Below the pieces are notes generated by a model that was not told where the DNA came from, did not search any database, and saw nothing but the letters and a program-made list of their open reading frames with translations. This document shows positions 1 to 25,605 of a stretch of 64,000 nt of DNA, piece after piece. The position numbers and the translations under genes are program-made. The number at the start of each line of letters is the position of its first letter. The first letter of the stretch is position 1. The stretch is from Oncomelania hupensis (lineage: Eukaryota; Mollusca; Gastropoda; Littorinimorpha; Pomatiopsidae): contig CM072513.1 in the NCBI GenBank assembly GCA_036898135.1, positions 14,342,022 through 14,406,021 on the forward strand, given 5' to 3'.

Positions 1-566
1 GGCAGAGCAGGAAGACCACGAAAGAAACGGCGAACACAGCAATGATAGAAATAAGTGTCAACACCACCACAGCAAACGCAGATATACCTCCTTCGGATGA
101 TGATTTATTACTATTTTTCGCGCTTTTTCGCACGTGCTTTCCTTTGCCATTTTGGAACTCTTGTTCATAAGTAACTGGGTCTCGTTCTTTCATTATAAGG
201 GTTCTCCCTTCGTTCGATAGAACTTGCCGTTTTTCTGATGGTATCCACTTGCACTGGTGGTCTTTCTCTTCGTCAGTCAGAGGGCAGTCCATCTCCGAAG
301 GCATTATTTTACAGTCGTACACGGAGGAATTCAGCTGGCATCTGCAGAAAAAAGAGAAGGAGATTTGTCTTATATAGCGCACTTACAAGCACTTACACGC
401 TGCTAATAGAAAAAGGAGGATGAGGAAGAGGAGGCGAGAGGACGTAAAGAAAGGAGGAGAAAGAGGAGGAGAATAAGAAGAAGAATGAGGAGGAATATAA
501 GGAGGAGAGAACAATCAGAAGATATTTAACGCAAATACCACAAATCAACAGAGAGAGAAAGGGAGG

Positions 567-598
<32 letters not shown>

Positions 599-1858
599 TA
601 GAAGGAGAGGGAATGAAATACTATGTTCTTAATTTTAAATAAATTATTTAATAAGCCTTCTCAAAACCTTTAATGTAGAAATTAAGCTTTCTGGTAAAAT
701 ATGACAACCGCTTGTAAAAGGTGAGCAAGATACTCGGTGTTTATAGGATCCAGCGGACTGCCAAAAGCCGAATCAGGACCACAAAACGTGAGGAAGATAT
801 CAAATATAAATCGAGGTTTTTATTACATGCATACATTCCATCGCACGGACTTTAAAGATCTTGACGCTCATGTCCCAGGCAAGCGTTCAGTGCAACATCT
901 AAAAAACGCACCCTGCAAGCACTACTACGTCCTAATCCTCCTCGTCCTGCGTGGTGCTGTTGTGCAGCTGTCGAACTTTCGCTGAGGAAGCAACAGGAAT
1001 TTGGCCCGCGTGGGCGACGAATATAAATTTAAATCCTAAATTTTAAAAAAAAATGAGTAAGACACATTCTTACCTACATGATCCGTCCAGAATCGGAGGC
1101 CTCTTTAACTCGATGATAGGAAGTTGAGAAGGTGCACATGCACTTAACCAGCATGTGTAGAAATTTGAAAGATCGGACACCGACGCCCTTCTGGGGCCAT
1201 CCTCAGTGAAAACTTGAGGCCTGGCTCTCATCCAGCGAGCGAACCACATAACATGACAGTCGCAGATCATCTGGTTGTTGTTACGAAAGTCGAAGGTGAC
1301 CAGTCTGTCACGCAGGGCTGGACTGAACGTGCTTTCTGGAAGTTTCTGGAAATCGTTGTAGCTCAGATCAAGCTTGGTCAGTCGTTGGAGAGAGTCAAAA
1401 GCTCCTGGAGCTATATTTGTGAAGTTTAGCTGACAGTTCGACATGGTCAGCGATTCCAGAGTCGCTGAATAAGGCCGAAAATCAGAGCTGTTGATGTACC
1501 TTATATTGTTGAAGGAAATGTCAAGGTCTCGGACCTTCGCCGGGAACGTAGGAATGGCGCGAAGATTGCACGATATCATCTTGAAAACCGTCACGCTGGA
1601 AGCGTTGAGAAAGAAGTCTGCATCACCCACGTGTTCGCCAATGTTGGTGAATGACATGTCCAGTTCGGTGATTATCTCATCAGGAAACGCGGGGACGTAG
1701 GTCAGATCTGCATAACGACAATCCGCTTTCTGGCCTTCGCAAATACAATACCCGTCGCCGCAGTTAGGCCTTCGTACCGATGCTGACGCTGTTAGAATGC
1801 GCAGAGACAGAAACAGGATCAGAGGAATTGTGAGCCGTGTTTGTACTGTGTTTCTCAT
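1..1858 (-). CDS. Leucine-rich-repeat single-pass membrane protein, 5' part (two exons, runs off left edge)
   Basis: Exon 1 is 1074-1858. It starts with Met and a hydrophobic signal peptide (about residues 1-26), followed by a Cys-rich LRR N-cap (CGDGYCICEGQKADC), four to five leucine-rich repeats, and an LRR C-cap beginning near MICDCHVMWFARWM. It ends at a strong donor (TGTAG|GTAAG) whose TAA closes the open frame. Exon 2 is 341 down to 1. Its acceptor (TTTTTTCTGCAG) joins in phase, so the split Arg codon is completed and the frame stays open through a Cys-containing juxtamembrane stretch and a Lys/Ser-rich segment. It then enters a hydrophobic helix (ISAFAVVVLTLISIIAVFAV...), read as the transmembrane segment at the window edge. 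The likely role is a cell-surface recognition or adhesion receptor; the cytoplasmic domain, and so Toll-like versus other LRR identity, is outside the window. The splice join is inferred, not shown by transcript. Confidence 0.8.
342..1073 (-). other. Intron of the LRR membrane protein gene
   Basis: A 732-bp intron with matching GT...AG ends on the minus strand. It contains an A/G-rich stretch (about 415-612) and, near 737-790, a short fragment resembling in reverse the terminal motif of element A (AGCGGACTGCCAAAAGCCGA). No coding potential was recognised. Confidence 0.6.
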
Positions 1859-2492
1859 GTTGAATTAGTTAGCCTGCGTCTTCCTTCACGCGATGAAACG
1901 TGAAATCGTTTAATTAAAAAATGACTATTTATAATTAGTGTTAACCTTTTAACACAGAAAATGTTCCTGTACGTTGACAACTGAAATAGCCGTTGGACTG
2001 TTCAATATTTCAACGTACGCCAAACTTTGCTGCTGGGTCTCCCAACCACTCAAAACAGCGCGTGTGCAAAACAAGTAATTGTTTTTAAAATTGAATTTCC
2101 CTAAACTCAAAATGATCGCACAGCCTTAGGGCCTATCCATTCCTTTATTCTATTTGTACCCGGTAACATTTCGAAGGGGTCACAAGTCCACTTTCCACCA
2201 TGCAGTTTTCCAGTAAAACGCAGCAGTCAAAAGTTTCTTCCCAAGAACTGCGAAGGAGTATTAATTGAAACAGCTTGCTCCCACAGTGTGCATCGGCTGA
2301 AACCTTCGCTAGGACTAAAAAAATTTTTTTTTTTTTTTATCAGTTTATAGTCCCCTCTCTTTCCGATAAGGATTTTCAGAGAGGAGACTCTGATTGATTA
2401 TCTTACTAAAAAGGTTATCGACACTACAGCTATATATGCACAACCAAAGCTCTAAAAAGGTTATCGACACTACAGCTATATATGCACAACCA

Positions 2493-2548
<56 letters not shown>

Positions 2549-3581
2549 CATCCCTCACCCCATTCCCAGACCTCACCCTTACCCCAACGCGCAACCCGAG
2601 TGTACATAACACTATAACAGACAGAACTAAACCGAAAGTCCGTATTGGGGACTTTTCCGAAAGTCTTTTTTATTTATTTATTTTAATCAGTTTATAGTCC
2701 CCTCTCTTCCCGATAAGGATTTTCAGAGAGGATACTATTATGATTGATCCGAAAGTACGGAAAACGATGCTTAACGTCCTATTGCATGAGCGTTAAGGAC
2801 GATCACCACGTCGCCACCCTGACAACAATGACCATCATCATCATATCAAAAATGAGATCCAACGGATCTCAAGGTCACTAAATTTGTTGATGATCCGAAA
2901 GTCCTCTCGTACCCGTTCATTTATACTCGGCTGACGCAGAGTGACGTGTACTCCAAAACACCACTATAAGTATTCAATCAATGCCAGCAAGAACAAATAG
3001 AGTATAGATTACGCCTAATTATACAATATCACTAGCATGACTAGATCTTACGTTCACAGTGCCTCCCGGACTCAACGGGAAGATTATACTGGGCGATATA
3101 TCAAAAACATTTAAGGCCTTAACCTGTCTAATCCGTGTATGTCGAATCATTTAAGGTCTGATCCCTGGTTGATTAAATTCCGTTGGGTGTCTACAGTATT
3201 CGGATATTGATTCCTTATGATTATGTCTAAAATCACACACGCACGCACGCACAAACACACACTGCTTTATCTGTCCAGGTTCTAGACAGATCCAGGCACC
3301 CATTTACAGCTGGTTGGGTTGAGGCGGGTACCGTATGTCGTGTGCTTGTGTCAATCTTTTTGTGTCGTTTTTGATGGTTGCCTTCCAAGGCATTTTCATC
3401 CATCCAAATACTTTACTCTTTTAGACGTTGCTAAACATGAAAGGTTGATAGGGTGTGTTCAAAGCCCTACACCACTGTGCCACCCAGCAGACATCTCTAG
3501 GTACTATTGTAATAGCAACAGAAGATAGGGAAAACAAAGATGTATAAAACTTCACAAAATTTTGCCTTTATTAAAACAAAC
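1859..3581. other. Intergenic stretch with simple repeats, no gene seen
   Basis: Upstream of the LRR gene. It contains a poly-T tract at about 2321-2339, duplicated blocks flanking a CT microsatellite, and short CA-type repeats near 3236-3260. Open frames here come only from the CT/GA repeat. No promoter element could be called with confidence. Confidence 0.5.
2341..2733. repeat. Direct repeats flanking a 46-bp tandem duplication and a (CT)n tract
   Basis: A block of about 46 bp beginning CAGTTTATAGTCCCCTCTCT at 2341 recurs almost exactly at 2688. Between them a 46-bp unit is tandemly duplicated (starts 2408 and 2454), followed by a pure CT run at about 2497-2544. The arrangement looks like local duplication through slippage, or the arms of a small unidentified element. 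Confidence 0.7.
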
Positions 3582-3763
3582 AAGGTAGAAGAAGAGTGAT
3601 ACCGAAAAAGAGGTGGGAGGACAACATTCGAGAATGGACTGGCTTGACATTGAGCGAAGCCATCAGGGTTGCTGAGGACAGAGAAAGATGGAGTATGCTG
3701 GTTAAACGATCATCTGTGGTGCCCCAACGACCTCAGAGTTACGGGATAGGATAGGATAGAATA
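3582..3763 (+). mobile_element. RTE-type LINE, 3'-terminal fragment
   Basis: This is a 5'-truncated copy containing only the last part of the RTE ORF (KKRWEDNIREWTGLTLSEAI... in translation) and the characteristic tail of GGATA repeats (GGGATAGGATAGGATAG). It matches the 3' end of the long RTE copy at 35089 (opposite strand) and the copies at 55485 and 59035. Short tandem-repeat tails are typical of the RTE clade. Confidence 0.85.
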
Positions 3764-4215
3764 GGAAAACAAACAAACAAACAAACAAGATGGCAAGCCA
3801 TTTAAATGCATTTCCAGACACCCCCATAGGTTACATAGCCGATTTCATGAAGCATTTTATGAAGTGTTCATTCTATTGGCGGTTTTTGTGACTCGGTTTT
3901 ATCCTAAACGAAGCAAAAAAGGAAAACGTTGAATTATGTAGGCCATTGTCTGATCTATCTACAAACATTACACGATGCACTATGCAATAAAAACCATGTA
4001 ACAAGTACAGTTGCTGTTGCTGTGGTTGTTGTTGTTGTGGTGGTGGTGGTGGTGCTGGTTGTTGACATTGTTGTTGTTGCACTGTCATATTTCATGTGAA
4101 ATCGTGGCGCAACTCTGACGTTATTTTAGGATCTGACAGAATTTGGCATGAAATATTGGCAATTCGACAGCATTCGATAAGCAACTAGTGTTATATATAT
4201 ATAGGATATATATAT

Positions 4216-5150
<935 letters not shown>

Positions 5151-5159
5151 TTTTTAAAT

Positions 5160-5540
5160 AAAAATTAATAGTGTTTTAATAGTTGTCATGTATTAATACT
5201 TTATTTGACCTTTTTCATAAATCACTGTTATTGTCTGCAATAGTGTCAACCTGGCTAACAATGTTATTATAATTTCTTTTGTAATTCACTTTACTTACAA
5301 TTTTAGGCGGTTGTCTTGGGGTAGGATATAATTTGTGTTGATGTCCCCTTTTCTCTCTCCTGCCTTGTTACAAATAAAGGCTGATCACCTGGTGTAGACA
5401 GAGGTCTCAGAGGACATTACACTCAGAGAAAAGAAGACAGTACATTTGTGAAATGAGACTTTATAAATACATTATGTTGCTGTTTATTGCTGTCTATGAT
5501 GTCTGTTGAATTAGTTTTGTTGTTGTTGAAAGGATAAATA
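5160..5540. repeat. Copy of a duplicated non-coding segment (paralogue at about 31780-33190)
   Basis: This stretch aligns by eye with 31780-31909 plus 32991-33190: shared TTTATTTGACC, TAACAATGTTATTATAATTTC, TGATGTCCCCTTTTCTCTCTC and GTCTCAGAGGA segments appear in the same order. The present copy lacks the 1.1-kb hAT-like insertion found in the other, so it serves as an empty-site reference. Its origin is unknown; it may be an old 3' flank of a duplicated gene. Confidence 0.65.
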
Positions 5541-5619
5541 TGTATGCCAATGTAATACAGTACATAAATAGTTCAACACAGGAGAGTGTTCTCACAGCAT
5601 AGTTTTGGTTTTATTTACT

Positions 5620-5795
5620 GGCTGTGTAATACAGCACTTTGTTGTTGCGTACAGGCTGTGTGATACAGCACTTTGTTGTTGCGTACAGGCTGTGTAAAAC
5701 AGCATTTTGTTGTGTACAGGCTTTGTAATACAACACTTTGTTGTTGTGTACAGGCTGTGTAATGCAGCACTTTGTTGTTGTGTACAGGCAATGTA
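5620..5795. repeat. 34-bp tandem repeat, about five units
   Basis: Units beginning GGCTGTGTAATACAGCACTT start at 5620, 5654, 5688, 5719 and 5753 and end at 5787. The period is 34 bp, with one 31-bp unit. There is no evidence of coding. Confidence 0.85.
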
Positions 5796-5914
5796 ATTGC
5801 ATGTTTCTAAGAGCTAAAATAATACTCTGTAAATAAAGATTTAAAATGTTTATAAAATTTAAAACTGAACATTTGGTGTTGTTTTTACATTAAAATGTCA
5901 CTGATAGAATAAAT

Positions 5915-5970
5915 AAGGAATGAAGGAAGATGAAGTAGAATAAATAAGGAATGAAGGAAGATGAAGTAGA
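5915..5970. repeat. Short tandem duplication, period about 33 bp
   Basis: The phrase AATAAATAAGGAATGAAGGAAG followed by ATGAAGTAG occurs twice in tandem. It is a minor local duplication. Confidence 0.7.
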
Positions 5971-6063
5971 GGTTACAGGGACAACTTTATAAACATTCTT
6001 TCAGCAAACAAACAAAAGAAGCCACATAATAACAAATGCAATCTTAAAAATGCAACATGAATG

Positions 6064-6691
6064 TGTTACGTTGAAACGCGTACGAAAGTATGTCGGAAAC
6101 GCGCACGATATATCTGATCGTTTCGATTTGCAAAGTATTCAATGATAGAGTTTATTTACCTTTGATTTGAGTTTGCATTGTTGTTAGGAGAGGCTTTGTA
6201 TAACGTTGATAATTTTTATTAGTCGTTGTAGAATTCTCTGGATCGGCTTGTTTACTATCGATCGAAGTTTCTTGATGGACGTAGATAATGGCGAATATTC
6301 TGGGACGGGAAATAATTATGTATGACGCAAGACAGTAATGACGAAGTTAGAAGCGATTGGTTAAATTGCGTCAAAAGAGATTGATCCAGGTTATTCGGGA
6401 GTATCAAGAGACTATTTAAGTGCCGCGCTGTTTCAAAAAAGAGAGAGCTTGTTGTTGATAGTAAGTGGGAAGGTAAACTTGAGAGTGGAAAGGCGATTGA
6501 GCGATTGTATGCAGTTGTTGATGTATGCTGAATAAAAGTGGAAAACTTCATACGTCGACTTTGTGACTTGTATGCTGCTTAAGCAGGCTGCGTGAATAAA
6601 CGAATCTGAGTTACACCTTATCAGGAATTCAGCATTGGGGCTGAATCGGATACTGATAAAGAAAAACACCAACATCAAACGGAGTGTAACA
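6064..6691 (+). mobile_element. Solo LTR of the Gmr1-like Gypsy family
   Basis: Begins TGTTACGTTGAAACGCG and ends GGAGTGTAACA: 628 bp, the same length as the two LTRs of the full element at 25606-31162. It is flanked by a perfect 5-bp duplication GAATG (6059-6063 and 6692-6696). It is visibly diverged from the full element's LTRs, so it is older. No internal region remains, consistent with LTR-LTR recombination. Confidence 0.95.
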
Positions 6692-7214
6692 GAATGTAAA
6701 AGACATACCAAGATAAGAACACGAATATTCACAATTGTTTACTAATGCTAAAGTATGCTAAATATTTTAATCTTAAAATCTGCTCAAGTTATTTTAAAAC
6801 GTACAATGCTTGAGTATTACTCACCTATCATTATAACTATGGATTCTTTGTCTTGCCTCCTTTCTATCTATCATTTCTTTCTTTATTGGAGTTCTGTTGA
6901 GAAGAACTGTTTTGTTGTCTCTTCTGTTGTGTCCGCCTGATCTTCTTCTTCTTCTTCTTCTTCTTCTTCTTCTTCTTCTTCTTCTTCTTCTTCTTCTTCT
7001 TCTTCCATTTGCCGACCACGATCAATAATGACCACTAACGTCGCAATAGGGCGATATATTGTCACTGGGGGTAAGGAACGGTTTGATAAGGGGCAGGGCT
7101 GTTGGGTAAGAGAGGGGACAGGGGGGGGGAGGTGCAGGGGATTGTGGAGGTGTGGGCTACAGCACCGCCAGCGCCCTTGTAATGAAGGCGCTGACTGACG
7201 GTGCCTGCACCACC

Positions 7215-8685
7215 TCAGCGGGCAGGAGGTTCCAGTCGCGGACGGTCCGGGGGAAGAAGGCTGACTGGCGGTGGTCTGTACGGCAAGGGATGCGGGTGTA
7301 CTGTAGGCTGTGGCCACGCCGGGATCTTGATGGCAGTGGTTTCAGGTGGGAGCATCTGACTTGGATGGTTGTATGGTGGATTTTGAAGAAAGTGGATAGT
7401 CGGGCTATTGTACGGCGTTTTTGAAGGGAGGGCCCATTTCAGCTGCTCAAGCATTGCTGACACACTGGAGGTCGCCTTGTAGTCATTCATGACAAAGCGG
7501 GCTGCTCGTCGTTGGACTGCTTCCAGGTCATCTGTCAGGTTCTGCTGAGAAGGGTCCCATACGGTTGAGGCATATTCGAGGTGGGGGCGCACCAGGGCTT
7601 TGAACGCTAGTTCCTTTACTTGACGTTGGCGGGTTTTCAGGTTCCTCCGCACAAAGCCAAGCACGGAGTTTGCTTTGTTGGTGACCCTTTGGATGTGCTC
7701 ACCCCACTTGCCATTGGCCTGTATGGTGACACCCAGGTACTTGATGGAGGTAACGTTTTGGAGGGTGAGGCCGTGTAAGGTGTACTGGGTTGCTTGGTCA
7801 GCCATCCTTCTGGCGATGTTGAGGATGACACACTTGCTGCGATGGAACTCCATATTCCAGGCTTCCTCCCACTTCTCCAAGGCAGCAAGGTCGGCCTGGA
7901 GGATTTGTTGGTCGTGGTCATTCGCTCTGGCGCGGTAGAGCATGGTGTCGTCCGCGAACAGTCTGGAGGTAGAGGCAACCCTGTCTGGTAAATCGTTGAT
8001 GTATACGAGGAACAGACAAGGGCCAAGGACGCTGCCTTGAGGTACTTCAGACTTCACACATACTGGGTCAGACCGGGCTCCCTCAACGACAACGGATTGG
8101 GTACGTCCTTCCAGAAAGTTTGCTATCCATGTGTTCGTCTGCCCCCTGACACCATAGTGGCCCAGCTTGTGCACTAATAGGCTGTGGTTCACTTTGTCGA
8201 AAGCCTTCGCAAAGTCCATCACTACGACGTCAGTGGGCAGGCCGTGCTCCATGTTGTCTGACAGCTCCTCTGTGAATTCAAGCAGCTGCGACTCACAGGA
8301 CCTGCCTCTGCGGAAGCCATGCTGCTGTGGGGTGAGGATGCTGTTGGACTCCAGGTGTGTCATGATGGAGCTGACCAGGATGTGTTCAAACACTTTACAA
8401 GGGACACTAGTGAGGGAGATTGGGCGGTAGTTGCCAGGATCGTATTGTTGTCCCTTTTTGAAGACAGGGGCAACGTTGTGGGACGGTGCCTGATTCAAGG
8501 GATGTAGAGTAGATCCGCGTTAGTATGGGCGCGATCTCAGGAGCCAGCTCTTTTAGCACTCGAGGTGATATCCCATCTGGTCCTGGGGCCTTATACGGGT
8601 TGAGTGACGTCAAGAGTTTCAGCACCCCTACTTCGGACACAGTGATCTTGTCCATTTCTGGGTAGTCGTCTCTTGAGTTTGGCAT
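7215..8685 (-). pseudogene. LINE reverse transcriptase, frameshifted
   Basis: Two overlapping minus-strand frames (8685-8407 and 8498-7215) together give the RT: NPYKAPGPDGISPRVLKEL, then NYRPISLTSVPCKVFEHIL, DFAKAFDKVNH, VPQGSVLGPCLFLVYINDLP and the catalytic FADDT box, followed by the thumb (KYLGVTIQANGKWGEHI). One frameshift lies near 8440-8480. A second near 7400-7440 moves the true C-terminal reading (ending shortly after RDWNLLPAEVVQA) to another frame. It copies LINE RNA into DNA at a nicked target in intact relatives; this copy is inactive. Confidence 0.85.
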
Positions 8686-9111
8686 TTGGCACTTGTCCTT
8701 GAACTCTCGATCGAAGCTGTAGGTATCACCGGCGCTGAAAGCTTTGTAGAAATGGTTGTTTAGGAGTTTTGCTTTCTCCTTGGGGTCCGTGATGAGCTGA
8801 CCGCTTTGTTTCAGTGCTGGTATGCCAGTGGAGGTTGCCCTTTAGTGTTTCATGTAGGTCCAAAAGCGCTTGGCGGACGGGGCAGTGTCAGTCTCTGTGG
8901 ATGTTGGTACAAAGAGTCCGCCAACGTATTCCCAGCAGGCTTGCCGCAATTTGCGCTGGACGTCACGCCTCAGGTACAGGAATTCGGTGCGTAGGTCGTG
9001 CGTGCCGAATTTTCTCCACAGCTTGTATTTCCTGTCCCTCTTCTTGATGAGCCTACGTAGTTCTGGGGAGATCCAAGGTTGACTTGCTCGTTGACGCGAT
9101 GTTTTGTGAGG

Positions 9112-9677
9112 CGAAGTGGCTGCTCGTACGGGACCGTACGACAAGAAAATTTTCTATTCGTACGGGAAATCTCGGTTCGGTTGCGGTACTTGGGAAATCT
9201 CGGTTACGGGCCTTGGTGAGAAAAGTCAAAATGGCTGCCAACAGCACGCTGCGCTTTCAGCGCGGCGAAACTTTCTGTAGCTATGATGAATTTTTAGCAC
9301 AAGTTAAAGAGTTTGAGGAATATATATAGGCTTATAAAATGTTCCTACATATAACCGGTTAACAGTTTTCCCTACGGTTATCTGAGGACCCGGCCTTTGG
9401 ATCCGGGAACCCGGCTCGGTTCTCGGATCGCTCCCAAAAAAGGATCTGGGAACGACGGGTAGGGTAAGGCAGTGCCTCGACGGGTAGGGTAAGGCAGTGC
9501 TACACATATACCGCTCGAAACGGGTTAGGGTTAGGGCTAGCGGTCCGTCTACAAGTGATTGAATTACATGGAATTATAGAGGGGGTTCCCATAACTTATA
9601 AGCAACGGGCGTTTCGTAGAGTGCCGTACGAATAGAATTTTTTCTTGTCGTACGGTCCCGTACGAGCAGCCACGGCC
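9112..9677. mobile_element. Mutator-like MITE with long terminal inverted repeats
   Basis: About 50-bp inverted termini (GTGGCTGCTCGTACGGGACC and its complement, both continuing into CGTACGACAAGAAAA) enclose 566 bp with no transposase. It is flanked by an exact 9-bp duplication TTTGTGAGG (9103-9111 and 9678-9686). A 9-bp duplication with long TIRs is characteristic of Mutator-like elements. The host sequence is the LINE ORF, which becomes continuous when the element is removed. Confidence 0.85.
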
Positions 9678-9785
9678 TTTGTGAGGGATGTTGCTCTTCA
9701 TGCTCTCATGCAACTTGTTTTGGAAGATCGTCCATAGGTCGTTGGCTGATGAAGAGTTTAGTTCCAACATTTGCATTGTGCCGTG

Positions 9786-10214
9786 TTTTTTTTTGTCTTT
9801 GTAACAATTAGCATTCCTTAACTGTTATATACATATTTGTTTCTCATTAAAATGCAAAGTTAACATAACTTCGGAAACATACGAAGCTAATTTATGAAAA
9901 GAAAATCTGGCTTTGTGTTCTGATAACTCCTCTTTCTAGCCTTGCCCGAATTAATTCTTTGAATTCTTTATAAGTACCTTCTTGTTTTATTCATCTTTGG
10001 TATAAGATTATCACAGAAAAGCATTACTAAATTTATAATAACTTTTTAAAAGAACTCCTTCTGCGTCACGTGGTTTTCAACTCTAACGTTAGCGAAGAAA
10101 ATTATGACGATAATAGAGTTATTCATAGCAAACTTCCGGTGTCAAGTGTGACTTCCCCTGTTCATGTTGGTTTTGTGTAGAACTTTGCAGGTTGAGTGAT
10201 TACATTGATCTGTT
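9786..10214 (+). other. 5' flank of the zinc-finger gene
   Basis: AT-rich sequence with no recognised repeat. It should hold the promoter and 5' UTR of the gene starting at 10215, but no TATA box or other element could be assigned. Confidence 0.4.
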
Positions 10215-23537
<13,323 letters not shown>

Positions 23538-24180
23538 TAAAGCTTTCACTCGTGCTGGTGATTTGAAGACACATAAGCTTATACATACAGGAGAGAAGAA
23601 TCATGTTTGTAATATTTGTAATAAAGATTTCACTAGAGCTGGCTTTTTGATGGTAGATAAGCTTATACATACAGGAGAGAAGAATCATGTGTGTGATGTT
23701 TGTAATAAAGCTTTCACTCGGGGTGGCCATTTGAAGGAACATAAGCTTACTTACAGGAGAGAAGAATCATGTGTGTGAGACTTGTAATAAAGCTTTCACT
23801 TTGGTTAGCGATTTGAAGAAATACAAGTTGACGCATTCTGGACACAAAAATTCATGTGTTTGACGTTTTTAAGAAAATCTTTTCTTTCAGCTTGCAAGTT
23901 GGAGAGACATACACTTACATGTTCAGAAGAGAAAAATCATGTTTGTGATTTTGTATTAAGTCTTTCTATGTGGCTGACGATTTGAAGCAACACATGTTGA
24001 TACATATTGAAGTGAAAATGTACGTGACATATGTGTAATATCTAATGCTGTTATTCATGCTGACAGTTTGATGAATCACTGTTGGTACATACAGAAAAGA
24101 CAATTAGCAGCTTTGCACTATTTGCAATAATGCTGTTATTTAAATTGAGTACATGAAGAAGCTTACAGTAACATAGGCTG
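23538..24180 (+). pseudogene. Frameshifted and decaying zinc-finger tail
   Basis: Finger units continue in another frame (23563-23778: KNHVCNICNKDFTRAGFLM, then KNHVCDVCNKAFTRGGHLK). A further shift near 23755 follows, and then increasingly eroded units (CETCNKAFTLVSDLKKYK) with stops to about 24180. One finger has lost a zinc-ligand His (DKLIH for HKLIH). These fingers would be lost from the protein as read. Alternatively, a sequencing indel near 23510 would join at least three of them. Confidence 0.75.
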
Positions 24181-24700
24181 GAGGTGAAAAGAAGATAAAA
24201 ACAACACAATGAGTCGTCAGATAAAACCAAGCTTTCCAGTTCATTTTGAAAGTTTTTCTCAAGGTAAAATAAGTCTAAATGCCTAAAACTCTTGACAGTC
24301 TATTTCAACCAAGTTGATTCGGCTCTTTGCAGTACGCTGGACCCTAGAAACAACTCTCTTGACAGCAATTCTATATATTGGCTCGAATAATATTGTAAAC
24401 ATTGTTCAAATTAAAATGTAAACATAGTATCCCAAACATATTCTGGGGAAAAAAAATGTGTGCAATATATGTAATATGTTGAATTGTGTCAATGAATATT
24501 ATGTGTAACATTTAACCATTGAATGTAAAGGAGACAACATGTATGCTAGGAGTTTCAGGTATTACCAGTTGTCACATACTATAAAGATACATTATGGATG
24601 TGATTAGTGTTGACTCAAGTTGAGTACTAAAAGAAGCATAGATTGAGAAACGCGGAGTAGAAAATATAATACATGTAATATGTTTGACCCCTGGTTCAAC
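24181..24700 (+). repeat. 3' flank of the zinc-finger array, copy 1 of a duplicated segment
   Basis: This sequence is repeated at 35065-35088 plus 39108-39250 plus 41187-41550: shared AAGATAAAAACAACACAA, AAGCTTTCCAGTT.ATTTTGAAA, ATTATGTGTAACATTT and GACTCAAGTTGAGTACT. Near 24620-24690 it keeps an eroded finger-like reading (KKHRL). A short element A terminal motif lies near 24315. Confidence 0.7.
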
Positions 24701-25605
24701 CATTGTATAGCATGGGATGTTTGTAACCACCATTGTATGGCATGGGATGTTTGTAACCACCATTGTATGGCATGGAATGTTTGTAATACACATTGTATGG
24801 CATGGGATGTTTGTAACCACCATTGTAAGGCATGGGATGTTTGTAACCACCATTGTAAGGCATGGGATGTTTGTAACCACCATTGTGAGGCATGGGATGT
24901 TTGTAACCACCATTGTAAGGCATGGGATGTTTGTAACCACCATTGTATTGCATGGGATGTTTGTAACCACCATTGCAAGGCATGGGATGTTTGTAACCAC
25001 CATTGTAAGGCATGGGATGTTTGTAACCACCATTGTAAGGCATGGGATGTTTGTAACCACCATTGTAAGGCATGGGATGTTTGTAACCACCATTGTAAGG
25101 CATGGGATGTTTGTAACCACCATTGTATTGCATGGGATGTTTGTAACCACCATTGTAAGGCATGGGATGTTTGTAACCACCATTGTAAGGCATGGGATGT
25201 TTGTAACCACCATTGTATTGCATGGGATGTTTGTAACCACCATTGTATTGCATGGGATGTTTGTAACCACCATTGTACGGCATGGGATGTTTGTAACCAC
25301 CATTGTAAGGCATGGGATGTTTGTAACCACCATTGTAAAGCATGGGATGTTTGTAACCACCATTGTAAGGCATGGGATGTTTGTAACCCTCATTGTATGG
25401 CATGGGATGTTTGTAACCACCATTGTATAGCATGGGATGTATGTAACCACCATTGTATAGCATGGGATGTTTGTAACCACCATTGTAAGGCATGGGATGT
25501 TTGTAAACACCATTGTAAGGCATGGGATGTTTGTAACCACCATTGTAAGGCATGGGATGTTTGTAACCACCATTGTAAGGCATGGGATGTTTGTAACCAC
25601 CATTG
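24701..25605. repeat. 30-bp minisatellite, left part (about 30 units)
   Basis: The unit CATGGGATGTTTGTAACCAC plus CATTGTAAGG repeats with a strict 30-bp period and few substitutions, mostly at the two bases after TTGTA. The array is interrupted at a CATTG by the LTR retrotransposon and resumes at 31163. Because 30 is divisible by three, five of six frames are open across the array; no start context, splice site or codon bias suggests expression. Confidence 0.97.

Larger units (their letters stand above)
6941..9785 (-). mobile_element. CR1/Jockey-like non-LTR retrotransposon, 5'-truncated, interrupted by a MITE
   Basis: Minus-strand LINE whose 3' end is the AAG-type tract at 6941-7004 (CTT on the plus strand). 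It contains the linker upstream of RT (PWISPELRRLIKKRDRKYKLW), RT motifs and a C-terminal region. The 5' end stops near 9785 at a T-rich stretch, so the endonuclease is missing. A 566-bp MITE (9112-9677) splits the linker. Removing it and one copy of the 9-bp duplication restores an uninterrupted frame across the junction. Confidence 0.88.
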
